Assembly: GCF_947499265.1 (NCBI RefSeq)
Contig: NZ_CANMNK010000004.1
Span: 434,001 to 498,000 of the forward strand
Reading direction: 5' to 3'
DNA length: 64,000 bases
From: an uncultured Roseobacter sp.
Lineage (GTDB): Bacteria > Pseudomonadota > Alphaproteobacteria > Rhodobacterales > Rhodobacteraceae
Shown here: piece by piece, positions 1 to 7,974 of the stretch
Numbering within the stretch: the stretch's first letter is position 1
Layout of the letters: each line of letters starts with the position of its first letter
The notes under the pieces: generated by a model
Told to the model about the DNA's origin: nothing
Seen by the model: only the letters and a program-made list of their open reading frames with translations
The model's database searches: none
Program-made: the position numbers and the translations under genes

Positions 1-21
1 CCATTCATTGGGAGAGGTAAA

Positions 22-891
22 ATGAATAAGCAAACTCTGGCATTTGCCGCCGCTTCGTTCTTGGCTCTCGCCTCAAATGTTGCTGCCGAGACTTCGATCT
101 CGGCAGTCAACGGCCACAAAATCAACCATGTGGATCAAGGTTCCGGCCCGGCGATTATTCTCATTCATGGCTTGGGCGCTGATCACACACGTTGGAATGC
201 AAATATAGACAAGCTGTCTGAAACCAACCGTGTGATCGCACCCGATCTTGTTGGGTTCGGCAGATCCGACAAGCCCGATATGGACTACAGCGTATCGATG
301 TATGTCGATCAGATTGCTGGCTTGATGGACAATTTGGGCATTGAGAACGCCACCCTTGTCGGTAGCTCCATGGGCGGATTGATATCCATGCTCTTCGCCG
401 AGCGCTATCCCGAGCGTGTAGAGCGTCTTGTTTTGGTCGCACCGGCGTTCGTCTTCGGCCTGCCGGAAGCTGTCACGGCAGATATGCTCGCATCCGGCGC
501 CTCTCCCAAGACCATAGGCCAAATGGAAGCCTACCTATCGAGGGTGTATGCCAATCCACCGACAGATCCCGAGGTCATCGAAGCTCTGCTGGCTGAGCAT
601 AGGCAGGTTAACTCGGGCGGCGCCGTCGCGTCCTTGGCCCGTTCGATTAAATCGGGTGAACCGACATACTCAGATGATCGGCTTGCAGCTCTGAAGATGG
701 CAACCCTAATCGTCCACGGCACCCAGGACGGGATTGTGCCAGTTGACGCCTCACGAAACCTGGCATCCAAACTCGCAAACACTTCCTTTCATGAGTTCAG
801 CGGTGCCGGTCATTGGCCTCAGCTCGAAAGAGCGGACGATTTCAACGATCTGATTGCCGATTACCTTCGTGGAGAAGACCAAACTAGGTAG
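22..891 (+). CDS. Secreted alpha/beta hydrolase
   Basis: A 289-residue serine hydrolase of the alpha/beta fold. The first 22 residues form a signal peptide ending in VAA, so the enzyme probably acts in the periplasm. The oxyanion motif HGLG is at 49-52, the nucleophile elbow GSSMG at 114-118 (Ser116), the acid Asp236 in GTQDG, and the His264 in GAGHWP, so the full catalytic triad is present. The start is supported by GGGAGAGG a few bases upstream. The family covers esterases, lactonases and C-C bond hydrolases; nothing in the neighbourhood fixes the substrate. It lies at the window edge and is followed by a recombination scar, so its original operon partners are unknown. Confidence 0.85.
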   Translation: MNKQTLAFAAASFLALASNVAAETSISAVNGHKINHVDQGSGPAIILIHGLGADHTRWNANIDKLSETNRVIAPDLVGFGRSDKPDMDYSVSMYVDQIAGLMDNLGIENATLVGSSMGGLISMLFAERYPERVERLVLVAPAFVFGLPEAVTADMLASGASPKTIGQMEAYLSRVYANPPTDPEVIEALLAEHRQVNSGGAVASLARSIKSGEPTYSDDRLAALKMATLIVHGTQDGIVPVDASRNLASKLANTSFHEFSGAGHWPQLERADDFNDLIADYLRGEDQTR

Positions 892-1023
892 CGTGGATGC
901 CTCCCATTGGTGCTTTTTCAACGGAATTTTGGGACCTTGTCCTAGGTCCGCTTCGGGCTCAAACCGGCCGTTCGAGGTCTGCCTGAGCGACCGCTGCGCC
1001 GGCCATTCTACTTGATTTGGATC

Positions 1024-1054
1024 GAAAAAAACCCCGCCCGGAAACCGGGCGGGG
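1024..1054 (-). terminator. Rho-independent terminator of a DUF736 remnant
   Basis: Perfect 10-bp arms at 1032-1041 and 1045-1054 around AAA. Read on the minus strand, the stem is followed by seven U residues (the A run at 1024-1030). It sits just downstream of the truncated DUF736 tail and matches the stem downstream of the intact DUF736 gene. Confidence 0.75.
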
Positions 1055-1069
1055 CGGTAGCCGAGATCC

Positions 1070-1126
1070 TCAGTCGCCGTTCTTGCGGCGAGCCCGGGAC
1101 CAGATGAGGCTGAAGGTTTCCTCACC
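1070..1126 (-). pseudogene. DUF736 gene remnant (last 18 codons)
   Basis: Minus-strand reading gives GEETFSLIWSRARRKNGD followed by a stop. This equals the last 18 residues of the intact DUF736 protein encoded at 4769-5104, except for the final residue (D for E). Homology stops abruptly at 1126/1127, where the sequence changes to a quinone-oxidoreductase fragment on the other strand. The terminator hairpin downstream is also kept. The DNA copies differ at several positions, so this is either an older duplication or the relic of a second DUF736 locus, not a recent copy. Confidence 0.8.
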
Positions 1127-1470
1127 TCATCGAGGTCAATCTCGGCATCAACGGTCCCGTACTTGGTGATCTGATGGCTCCAAATGGCTTCGTCGCTGTC
1201 TACGGGTCGGACGCCATGACCGCCAAGATTCCGGCAATCCTCTCGATCGTGAAGCAGATCACCTATGGGTTCTTTTTGGTCTATGATTTGCCGCGCGACG
1301 TCCTTGAACGCGCCTGCGATGAACTCACAAGGCTTCTGGAAGATAACTGTATTGAGCCATTTATCGCAGCTCATTTACCGATTGAGGAGATCGTTGACGC
1401 GCATCGGATGGTCGATGACGGCAAGGCGATCGGCAACATCGTTGTAACGGTCCAAGATTCAATCGTTTGA
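1126..1470 (+). pseudogene. C-terminal fragment of an MDR-family quinone oxidoreductase
   Basis: The frame is open from the junction at 1126 to the stop at 1468-1470, about 114 codons. It reads as the distal third of a zinc-type or quinone-oxidoreductase medium-chain dehydrogenase: EVNLGINGPVLGDLMAPNG then VAVYGS (end of the Rossmann fold), and a C-terminal HLPIEEIVDAHRMVDDGKA segment typical of the family. The N-terminal GroES-like catalytic domain and the nucleotide-binding glycine motif are missing. An internal ATG at 1174 exists but would give a domain without a cofactor site, so this is best called a truncated pseudogene. Confidence 0.75.
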
Positions 1471-1633
1471 AGACGTGCGCGGGAAACGAGCTGAAAGATC
1501 ACAAAGATGGTGCAGACGATCACCTGGAATGAGGGCAATTGTTACATCGTCGAAAAGGTCGCCGGACTGAGCGAGTGACCGTAACGCGGGCGCGCGGTTG
1601 TGACCCGGGGCTGAGTCCGCTGCCCCGCGCGCG

Positions 1634-2524
1634 TCAACGGCTTTTCGCAATCTCGCGCTTGTGCGCCTCAAGAAAGGCCCGAACCGCCTTTGTTTTCCGG
1701 TCCGACCGCCACATCAGGCCGATGGAGATCGGATCGAAGCCGGACACGGGTCGACGGGTCACCCCCGGTGGCAGATCGGGCAAGACATAGGACGCATGCA
1801 GGAAACACCCAAGCCCGTCGCGCACATACTCCGGCCCCGTCGAGGGTTGGGACACGTGATAGGCGATGTGCGCCTCGGGATGTGCGGACTGCATCAGACG
1901 CAGCACCCTGTCATAAAGCGGTGGGTTGAGATGCCGGGCAAAGGTGATCACGCTGTCGCTGGCGAGCCGGTCCAGCGGGATCTCGTCGAACTCAGACAAG
2001 TCATGGTCCTCCGGGATCGCTGCCATCCAGACGCCGCTCATGGTCTCGCGCCCCGCAAGATCGGGATGATCCGGGGGCAGGAATCCGACACCGATCTCGA
2101 TGTCACGGGCAACAAGCGCATGCAGCACAGCGTCGGAATGCAGCTCTGACATCCGGACGTCGATCTGCGGGTGTTTCTGCCTCAGATCACCCAGAACCTG
2201 GCTCAGATGCGGGACCTTGAGATATTCAAGAAAGCCGATCCGCAGCAGCGTGTCGTCCTGCGCTGCAAGGCGTCCGATTTCCGCTTCGGCCTCTTTCAAT
2301 CGCTTCAGGGCGTCCCGGGCAGCAGGCAATAAGACCTTGCCAGCCTCCGTCAAGCTGACCTTGCGCCGATCCCGATCAAAGAGCTTCGCACCCAGGGATT
2401 TTTCCAGGGCAGCGATCTGTTGACTGAGCGCGGGCTGCGTCATCGCGACCTGTTCGGCCGCTTTGCGGAAATGCAGCGTCTCCGCGACCGCCACAAAACA
2501 CTCGTATCTCCTGAACCCTGACAT
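1634..2524 (-). CDS. LysR-family transcriptional regulator
   Basis: A 296-residue LysR regulator. Residues 1-60 form the winged helix-turn-helix (FRKAAEQVAMTQPALSQQIAALEKSLGAKLFDR), followed by the linker helix and a periplasmic-binding-protein-like effector domain. It is divergent from the azoreductase-like gene at 2656 with 131 bp between starts. That spacer contains a T-N11-A palindrome at 2552-2566, so it probably controls both itself and the azoR-like/SnoaL operon. The effector is unknown; a quinone or other electrophile would fit the neighbouring reductase, but that is inference. Confidence 0.9.
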   Translation of the reverse strand: MSGFRRYECFVAVAETLHFRKAAEQVAMTQPALSQQIAALEKSLGAKLFDRDRRKVSLTEAGKVLLPAARDALKRLKEAEAEIGRLAAQDDTLLRIGFLEYLKVPHLSQVLGDLRQKHPQIDVRMSELHSDAVLHALVARDIEIGVGFLPPDHPDLAGRETMSGVWMAAIPEDHDLSEFDEIPLDRLASDSVITFARHLNPPLYDRVLRLMQSAHPEAHIAYHVSQPSTGPEYVRDGLGCFLHASYVLPDLPPGVTRRPVSGFDPISIGLMWRSDRKTKAVRAFLEAHKREIAKSR

Positions 2525-2551
2525 GAACCAAATCTGCCAGAGCGGCTTTTA

Positions 2552-2566
2552 ATAAGCAATGCCTAT
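2552..2566. promoter_or_regulatory. Candidate LysR operator
   Basis: ATAAGCAATGCCTAT has 7-base arms around one base with a single mismatch, and fits the LysR T-N11-A pattern. It lies 28 bp from the LysR start and 90 bp before the azoreductase-like start. Confidence 0.5.
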
Positions 2567-2655
2567 CACAGAACGGGCCATTCGAATTGGCAATCAAGGC
2601 CCGGCAGCGCGATGTTTGTGAGGACCAGACAACAGATCAAACCGGAGAAATGACA

Positions 2656-3330
2656 ATGAAACCGCTTAACAAGATCGTCTATATCGAAGCCTCGCCACGC
2701 AAGGAGCGCTCGCATTCCATCGCGCTGGCGACGCAATTTCTCAAGGACATCCAGACTGCGAATCCGGACGTTGAAATCGACCGGATGGACCTGTGGGCCA
2801 CGGACTTGCCCGCGTTCAACGGTGCGCTGATCGATGCCAAATATGCCCTGCTGAATGGTGAGGATCCGACCTCCGATCAGGCGCGTGCCTGGAAAAGCGT
2901 GACGCAGGTCATTGATCGCATCGCCGATGCGGACCTGATCGTGATCTCGACCCCGATGTGGAACTTCGGCGTGCCCTATGTCCTCAAGCACCTGATCGAT
3001 ATCATCGCGCAACCCGGCTACACCTATCAGCCCCGTGCGGATGCGCCTTATGAGAATTGGGGGCTGCTCAGCGGCAAATCCGCTGTGGTGATCACCGCGC
3101 GCGGCGGCACCGTCGCCCCCGGAACCGGCGTCGAAGACTGGGATTTCCAGGCGCGCTATCTCGATTATGCGCTGAAGTTCATCGGCATCCGAGACGTCAC
3201 GCAAGTGGCCGTCGAACTGACCGCCGTCGACAAGGAACACCTGCCAGACCGGCAGGCCGCCGCGGCGCAAACGCTTTCACAACTGGCCAAACAACTTACC
3301 AAAGCGGCAGCCGCATCCGTGGCCGCCTGA
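2656..3330 (+). CDS. FMN-dependent NADH azoreductase-like flavoprotein
   Basis: A 224-residue flavodoxin-fold oxidoreductase of the AzoR/NQO type, expected to reduce quinones or azo compounds with NAD(P)H and bound FMN. The phosphate-binding loop is near the N-terminus (EASPRKERSHS, 10-20). The segment STPMWNFGVPYVLKHLID around 99-116 is the hallmark FMN-contacting motif of the AzoR family. The reading frame is open further upstream, but ATG 2656 is chosen because GGAG at 2643-2646 sits at the right distance. It heads an operon with a SnoaL-like gene 23 bp downstream and is divergent from a LysR gene that probably regulates it. Confidence 0.85.
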   Translation: MKPLNKIVYIEASPRKERSHSIALATQFLKDIQTANPDVEIDRMDLWATDLPAFNGALIDAKYALLNGEDPTSDQARAWKSVTQVIDRIADADLIVISTPMWNFGVPYVLKHLIDIIAQPGYTYQPRADAPYENWGLLSGKSAVVITARGGTVAPGTGVEDWDFQARYLDYALKFIGIRDVTQVAVELTAVDKEHLPDRQAAAAQTLSQLAKQLTKAAAASVAA

Positions 3331-3353
3331 CACACATCGAAAGGAGCAAGACC

Positions 3354-3899
3354 ATGACACAGTTTTTCAAAACCACCGCCTTGGCAGCCGTACTCGCGCT
3401 TGGCGTCACCGGATTGGGACAGGCGCAGGACACTCCGGACGACGCGCAATTGCGCCAATTGACCGGCGCCTGGGTGGCGGGATGGAGCACCAGCCCAGAC
3501 GCGCCGTTCTCGATTGACCAGATCGCCGATCTCTACGTCCAGGACGAACGCCTGTTTTCCTACGACTTCGGCCGGCCGCATAATGGCGTAGAAGGCTGGG
3601 AAGCCGCATCGCGCTACTATGAAGGTTTCATGGCGCTGCCTGCAGAATGGACGCTGGTCCCGGCGGACGACATGCGCGTCACGGTCCGGGGTGACATCGC
3701 CTGGACCACCGTATCGCTGTCGGGATCGGGCGCGATGCCCAACGGGGATCCAATTGCCTTTCCGGAGGCCCGCGTGACCCTGATCTTTGAAAAACAGGAA
3801 GATGGGGCGTGGCGGATCATCCACGAGCACGGCTCTTCGGCGGTTCCCTTCCCGGACCCAGAGACCACACGGTCGCTGATCAGCGATGACCGCAATTGA
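3354..3899 (+). CDS. Secreted SnoaL-like (NTF2-fold) protein
   Basis: A 181-residue protein with a signal peptide (1-24, ending GQAQ) and a single NTF2-like domain. The core strand region VTVRGDIAWTTVSLSGSG and the final VTLIFEKQEDGAWRIIHEHGS are typical of the SnoaL-like/ketosteroid-isomerase-like superfamily. The start follows AAGGAG at a good distance. It is the second gene in the azoreductase-like operon. Members bind or isomerise small ligands, but many have unknown activity, and no catalytic pair can be assigned here. A second, cytoplasmic member of the same fold ends the operon (4171-4608). Confidence 0.75.
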   Translation: MTQFFKTTALAAVLALGVTGLGQAQDTPDDAQLRQLTGAWVAGWSTSPDAPFSIDQIADLYVQDERLFSYDFGRPHNGVEGWEAASRYYEGFMALPAEWTLVPADDMRVTVRGDIAWTTVSLSGSGAMPNGDPIAFPEARVTLIFEKQEDGAWRIIHEHGSSAVPFPDPETTRSLISDDRN

Positions 3900-3910
3900 G
3901 GAGCAAGGCC

Positions 3911-4141
3911 ATGACGACTCCAATTCTGATCAACAGATCATCGCTACGGCGCACTGCCCTTCTCTGGGCAGCCGTCTTCCCCCTCATCACCTTGGTGCTG
4001 GCCCTGACCGGGCCAGTGATCGGGGACTGGCCGCTGATCGCAAGAACGTTTGTTCTGACGTTGATCGTTGTCCCGCTTCTGAACTTTTGGATCATGCCGC
4101 ATCTGATGGCGCGCTTCGGCCACTGGATCGAAGCTGGCTGA
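3911..4141 (+). CDS. Small two-helix membrane protein
   Basis: A 76-residue protein with two hydrophobic helices, about residues 16-37 and 44-65, joined by a short polar turn. ATG 3911 follows GAGG at a normal distance; an in-frame TTG at 3896 is less likely. The sequence resembles the membrane tail found at the C-terminus of some antibiotic-biosynthesis-monooxygenase-type proteins (WP-rich, VPLLNFWIMPHL), here as a free-standing protein. It is sandwiched between two SnoaL-like genes in the same operon, 11 bp after the first. A membrane anchor or partner role for the operon is only inference. Confidence 0.7.
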   Translation: MTTPILINRSSLRRTALLWAAVFPLITLVLALTGPVIGDWPLIARTFVLTLIVVPLLNFWIMPHLMARFGHWIEAG

Positions 4142-4170
4142 AACAATCTACAATAGAAAGGGCTGAAACC

Positions 4171-4608
4171 ATGACACCGCACGCACAAATTACCGAAGGC
4201 ATGAACACATGGTTCGCGGCTTGGAACATCGGCACAAGCGCATTCGATGTCGAGAAGCTGCGCCCGCTGTTCTCGACCGGCGAAATCCATGTCGTGGACA
4301 ATTTTGACGACAAGGTCGTTGTCCTGAAAAGCTTCGATGAATACGCGCGCACTTGGACCTTGTCGGGGTTCCGCAGCTGGTCCATCGCGCCCATCGGAGA
4401 GCCCCAGATCCGCATATCGGGCGACCTGGCCGTCGTGACATTCGCTTTTGCTGGCGAGGGCATCTCCACCAACGGGGACAAAGTGTCGGCAGCGCAGCAC
4501 GGCACACATGTCTGGGTGCGCGAAGGTGACGGATGGCGGATTGTGCATGAGCATCTCACGACCGACACCGTCGAGAATGCTACGAAGTCGCTGAACTCTG
4601 CCGCCTAA
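4171..4608 (+). CDS. Cytoplasmic SnoaL-like (NTF2-fold) protein
   Basis: A 145-residue single NTF2-like domain without a signal peptide. It opens with TEGMNTWFAAWN and ends with the family's HVWVREGDGWRIVHEH strand near 112-127. ATG 4171 follows GAAAGG. It closes the LysR-linked cluster azoreductase-like / secreted SnoaL / 2-TM protein / SnoaL. Having two NTF2-fold proteins around a quinone-type reductase suggests handling of one class of small lipophilic substrate, but the substrate cannot be read from sequence. Confidence 0.75.
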   Translation: MTPHAQITEGMNTWFAAWNIGTSAFDVEKLRPLFSTGEIHVVDNFDDKVVVLKSFDEYARTWTLSGFRSWSIAPIGEPQIRISGDLAVVTFAFAGEGISTNGDKVSAAQHGTHVWVREGDGWRIVHEHLTTDTVENATKSLNSAA

Positions 4609-4728
4609 GTGGCAGAAAAACCAGCGAATGCGAAGGCTCGCGAGCGGGCTTTGGCCGCGCGGCAATGGTCAAGATTTTTGGGGAATCGAAGCCACTTCTG
4701 GTGGCAGGATCAAAGGTAGACCAAGAAC

Positions 4729-4754
4729 GCCCCGCCCGGTTGACCGGGCGAGGC
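4729..4754 (-). terminator. Hairpin downstream of DUF736
   Basis: GC-rich inverted repeat with arms of about 11-12 bases and one mismatch, starting 15 bases after the DUF736 stop on the minus strand. It lacks a strong U run. It is the counterpart of the stem at 1032-1054. Confidence 0.5.
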
Positions 4755-4768
4755 GTGTCGGACGATCC

Positions 4769-5104
4769 TCACTCGCCGTTCTTGCGGCGAGCCCGAGACC
4801 AGATGAGGCTGAAGGTCTCTTCGCCGCCTTCGACCACGGTGTCATCGAAAAGGTTTGCGTAGATCGGCTGGGTGAAGCTCGGATCGTCCAGCTTGAGGCT
4901 CAGATAGTCGCGATCCTCGTTCGAGCGTTTGGACCAGGCGGCTCCGATTTCGGCGCGGCCGACGAAGACCCGGTGGGAGGGAGCGTTCTCGCCAGAGGTG
5001 CTGTCCTCGGGGACGATGCGGACGTTCTGCGCCTGCACGTTGAGGGTGACGATTTCTCCGACGTATTCGTTGCCGGTCTTCTTGAAGGTTCCGATGGTGG
5101 CCAT
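4769..5104 (-). CDS. DUF736 family protein
   Basis: A 111-residue protein of the DUF736 family, small beta-rich proteins carried by alphaproteobacterial plasmids and integrative conjugative elements. It begins MATIGTFKKTGNEYVGEI and ends in the conserved SLIWSRARRKNGE. Function is not established; it marks mobile DNA. AGGAGAAATGACATG-type context (GGAG just before the start) supports the N-terminus. A truncated relative lies at 1070-1126. Its long GC-rich leader (5105-5345) shares a short sequence with the leader of the DUF2493 gene. Confidence 0.85.
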   Translation of the reverse strand: MATIGTFKKTGNEYVGEIVTLNVQAQNVRIVPEDSTSGENAPSHRVFVGRAEIGAAWSKRSNEDRDYLSLKLDDPSFTQPIYANLFDDTVVEGGEETFSLIWSRARRKNGE

Positions 5105-5674
5105 GTCATTTCTCCTTTGGCTTTCGATCCCACGCCCGTCGCGGTCTCGATGGCGATCGTCAGGACCGGGACGATCCGCCGACGCAGCCCTTGGCCCGCA
5201 GCGTAAGCGGAGGACGCCGTGGGCGGACTTTCTTGGACCCGTCAGGGTCGTCCCGCGAGGAATGGGCAGAGCCCAGGGGAAAAAAGTCCGAACCCGGCGT
5301 TGCGGCTGAGGCGGTCGAGGCGTCAGCCGATCCCGGTCAGATCAGCCCATGGAGAGACCGCAACGGACGCGGGTGATGAGAGCCTTAGAAAGAGAAATGA
5401 CAGTCATGCTCGGTTCCAACAATCCACCGGCGCCGTTTGTCGTATGGAGACAGGCAGCCGCGTGCAGAACGGCTGGAGCGGGCTTATCGCCAGAGGTCCA
5501 AGGGAATGCGAAAACGCTCCCAATTGCGGGTATTGGCGGTAGGTTCGGAAATCGAACCCGGTCGATGGTTTCGAACAAAACTAGACGCGACATGCCCAAA
5601 TTGACGGAATCAAGCGCCAGCTTTCGAGCGCGCCTCCTCGTCGAGTGACCGTCCAAAGCGGTGAGGCATCAGCT
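5105..5674. other. Non-coding stretch upstream of DUF736
   Basis: No convincing gene in 570 bp. The first 240 bp are the GC-rich leader of DUF736 and contain AGCGTAAGCGGAGGACGCCG at 5200-5219, nearly repeated at 9599-9618 upstream of the DUF2493 gene. The rest holds overlapping open frames on both strands (about 5342-5656) with no recognisable domain, ribosome site or codon bias; they were not called. Confidence 0.5.
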
Positions 5675-6565
5675 TCAGATTGCAACGCATAGTCTCAACC
5701 AATCGAGCACAACTTCGACGCGTCGGGATCTATGGCGACGTTCGGGGGTGAGTGCATTGACGTCGATGGTTGCCCCACGCCAGTCCGTCAGCATATGAAT
5801 GAGGTCTCCACCGGCCAGATAGCTTGCCGCCTGGAACGACAGGACGCAGATCGGCCCAAGCCCGGCGCGCCCGGCTTCGACGTAGGTGTCAAGATCGTCA
5901 AAACGGATGGTGGCGTGGGGGTTAATCTCGATCGTTTCGTCGTCCTTGGTAAACACCCAAGGGTAGCCGCGCGCTGATCCCGGGAACCTGTAGGCCATTG
6001 GAAGTGTATCAGGTATCTCACCGGGATGTGCGATGGTGCCATGCGTTTCGATCCATGACGGGGCGGCGCAGAGCACTTGTTCGAATGCACCTATGCGGAT
6101 TGCACTCGCGGAGGTATCCGGCAGCGGACCAATGCGGACAGCGATGTCAACGGCTTCGCCCACCATATCCACTGCGGCGTCGGCCAGTGTGAAATCCAGC
6201 TCGATCCCCGGGTGCTGGCGCACAAGGGTCGCGATGTTCGGCACCAGCAAGGCGCTGGCCAGATGTCGGGGGGCTGCGATCCTGACCCGGCCCGATACGG
6301 TATCGGCGCGACTGTGCACCCGCGACTCCACTTCCGTGATGTCATCCAACAAGGGGGCAATCTGGTCATAATAGGCGCGCCCGTCCTCAGTAACCGAGAC
6401 CTTGCGGGTGGTGCGCTCCAGCAGTCGAACACCAAGCGTATCTTCGAGACGCTTGACGGAGGCGGACACGGTCGCAGTCGGTAATCCCAGATCGCGGGCC
6501 GCCGCCGCGAAGGAGGTCAACTCCGCCACCCGGCAAAAGGCGCGTCGATCGCGGAGGTCACTCAT
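5675..6565 (-). CDS. LysR-family transcriptional regulator
   Basis: A 296-residue LysR regulator; the helix-turn-helix is at about 15-60 (FAAAARDLGLPTATVSASVKRLED, then GVRLLERTTRKVSVTEDG). The wing sequence LLERTTRKVSLT-like is typical of the large CrgA/AaeR-type LysR subgroup. It faces the SnoaL-SDR pair at 6681 across 115 bp that contain a perfect 12-bp palindrome. It is not closely similar to the other LysR at 1634-2524, so the two modules were probably acquired separately. Confidence 0.9.
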   Translation of the reverse strand: MSDLRDRRAFCRVAELTSFAAAARDLGLPTATVSASVKRLEDTLGVRLLERTTRKVSVTEDGRAYYDQIAPLLDDITEVESRVHSRADTVSGRVRIAAPRHLASALLVPNIATLVRQHPGIELDFTLADAAVDMVGEAVDIAVRIGPLPDTSASAIRIGAFEQVLCAAPSWIETHGTIAHPGEIPDTLPMAYRFPGSARGYPWVFTKDDETIEINPHATIRFDDLDTYVEAGRAGLGPICVLSFQAASYLAGGDLIHMLTDWRGATIDVNALTPERRHRSRRVEVVLDWLRLCVAI

Positions 6566-6579
6566 ACAGGCGTAATCTC

Positions 6580-6591
6580 ATTATGCATAAT
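6580..6591. promoter_or_regulatory. Candidate LysR operator
   Basis: Perfect 12-bp palindrome ATTATGCATAAT, 15 bp upstream of the LysR start and 90 bp before the SnoaL-like start. It also lies in an AT-rich dip expected for the divergent promoters. Confidence 0.5.
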
Positions 6592-6680
6592 TCTGAATAG
6601 TCATTCACAAGAGTGCCAGATTATCACGATTAGTCAAATGGTCCATATCTTCTTCACACCACAGCAAACGGAGAAGACCA

Positions 6681-7121
6681 ATGACCAACACAGCACTCGA
6701 AGCCAACAAAGCCGTCGTCACCCGCCTGCTGGAAGAGGTGTTCAATGGCCGCAACCTTGACCTGCTGCCCGAGGTGCTGACGCGGGACTTCGTATTGAAG
6801 CCGGTGGCGGCGTTTCCGGCCGAAGAAGCCCACGGCCCCGAGGGCATGCGCGCCGTCTATGAGGGGTTCTACAACGGCCTCCCCGACGTCAAAGCGGAAA
6901 CGCTCGACATGATCGCGGAAGGCGACATCGTGATGGTCTATGACCGCTTTGGCGGAACGCATGAGGGACCATTGGGACCGTTCGAGGCGACCCACAAGCC
7001 GCTGTTCTGGAACGTCATGCACCTCTACCGGCTGCGCGACGGCAAGATCGCCGAAGACAACGTGTTCGTCGATGCTCTTGGCCTGATGCAGCAGGTCGGC
7101 GCGATCCCGGCTGGTTCCTGA
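6681..7121 (+). CDS. SnoaL-like ester cyclase family protein
   Basis: A 146-residue NTF2-fold protein of the SnoaL-like polyketide cyclase/ester cyclase type: NKAVVTRLLEEVFNGRNLDLLPEVL at the N-terminus, GPEGMRAVYEGFYNGLPDVKAE in the middle, and a MHLYRLRDGKIAEDNVF strand near 114-130. Start ATG 6681 has CGGAGAAG upstream. It is 1 bp from the SDR gene that follows, so the two are co-transcribed. The superfamily catalyses aldol-type ring closures or has no known activity; the substrate is unknown. Confidence 0.8.
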   Translation: MTNTALEANKAVVTRLLEEVFNGRNLDLLPEVLTRDFVLKPVAAFPAEEAHGPEGMRAVYEGFYNGLPDVKAETLDMIAEGDIVMVYDRFGGTHEGPLGPFEATHKPLFWNVMHLYRLRDGKIAEDNVFVDALGLMQQVGAIPAGS

Positions 7122-7122
7122 T

Positions 7123-7884
7123 ATGGAACAGTCGAGGAACGCAGAAACGAGGGTGACGCGTGTCGCCCTCGTGACCGGAGCCAGTGGCGCCATCGGCAGC
7201 GCCATCGCGCAGAAACTCGCAGCGGATGGGATGGCAGTGGCTGTCCATTGGAGTACGAACCGGGTCGGGGCCGACGACTGTGTCGCCACCATCGAGAAGA
7301 GCGGCGGGACAGCCATTTCCGTTCAGGCTGACCTGCGCCGGACCAAACAGGTGGAGGTCCTGTTCCAGACCGTGCTGAACCGCTTTGGTCAATTGGATGT
7401 CGTCGTGGCGAATGCTGGCACAGGAGCGCCCGCCGCCGCCTTCCACAACATCACCGACGAGGATTTGGACGCGGCCCTCGGCACCAACGTCAAGGCGACG
7501 TTCAAAGTATTGCGACAGGCCGCAAAAACAGTAGCCGATCACGGCAGGATCATTGCGATCTCATCTTCGCTTGTCGATTTTCCCAGCACTGGCATGGCGA
7601 CCTATGCTGGCAGCAAGGCTATCGTCCGCACCTGGGCAAAGGTGTTGGCAGAGGAATTAGGGTCGCGACAGATCACCGTGAATACCGTCTCGCCCGGCCC
7701 CACGATACCGGGCATGTTCAACTTTGCCGGGCCGGATCTGTGCGAAGAGGCCGCCGCAGCTTCGCCTCTTGGACGTCTCGGTGAGCCGCAAGACACTGCT
7801 GAGGTTGTTTCGTTTCTGGCGGGTGATGGCGGCGCGTGGATCACCTGCCAGCATATGCTGGTAAACGGTGGTGCGACGATGTGA
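7123..7884 (+). CDS. Short-chain dehydrogenase/reductase (SDR)
   Basis: A 253-residue classical SDR. The nucleotide motif TGASGAIG is at 18-25, NAG is present in VVANAGTG near 100, the catalytic Ser is in ISSSLVDF near 145, and the YxxxK motif appears as YAGSK near 163. The sequence LVNGGATM at the end is typical of 3-oxoacyl-ACP-reductase-like SDRs. It is translationally coupled to the SnoaL-like gene and both lie opposite a LysR gene. It probably reduces a carbonyl with NAD(P)H; the substrate is unknown. Confidence 0.9.
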   Translation: MEQSRNAETRVTRVALVTGASGAIGSAIAQKLAADGMAVAVHWSTNRVGADDCVATIEKSGGTAISVQADLRRTKQVEVLFQTVLNRFGQLDVVVANAGTGAPAAAFHNITDEDLDAALGTNVKATFKVLRQAAKTVADHGRIIAISSSLVDFPSTGMATYAGSKAIVRTWAKVLAEELGSRQITVNTVSPGPTIPGMFNFAGPDLCEEAAAASPLGRLGEPQDTAEVVSFLAGDGGAWITCQHMLVNGGATM

Positions 7885-7974
7885 GCTCAGGTCGTACGAC
7901 CCGTGCCTCCAAGGTCGTTGATCTTTCTGAAGCGATTATTCCGACACCTCCGTCCAATGTCCCTATCGTCCCGC

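Noticed and set aside
1507-1578. A 23-codon ORF starting MVQTITWNEG
   Set aside because: Too short to support, no ribosome site, and inside a scarred region; no match to a known protein end.
1031-4820. Recent duplication of the DUF736 gene region
   Set aside because: The repeated tails differ at many bases although the peptide is nearly the same, so the event is old or the two copies came from different loci.
5533-5565. Possible duplicate of the tRNA-Cys T-arm (left attachment site) with an ATCGAACCCGG-like string
   Set aside because: The match to the tRNA 3' end needs several gaps and stops after a few bases; a true attachment copy would be gap-free over 20 or more bases.
5342-5656. Overlapping open frames on both strands upstream of the second LysR
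   Set aside because: Neither has a recognisable domain, a ribosome site or bias in codon use; both look like chance openings in GC-rich DNA.
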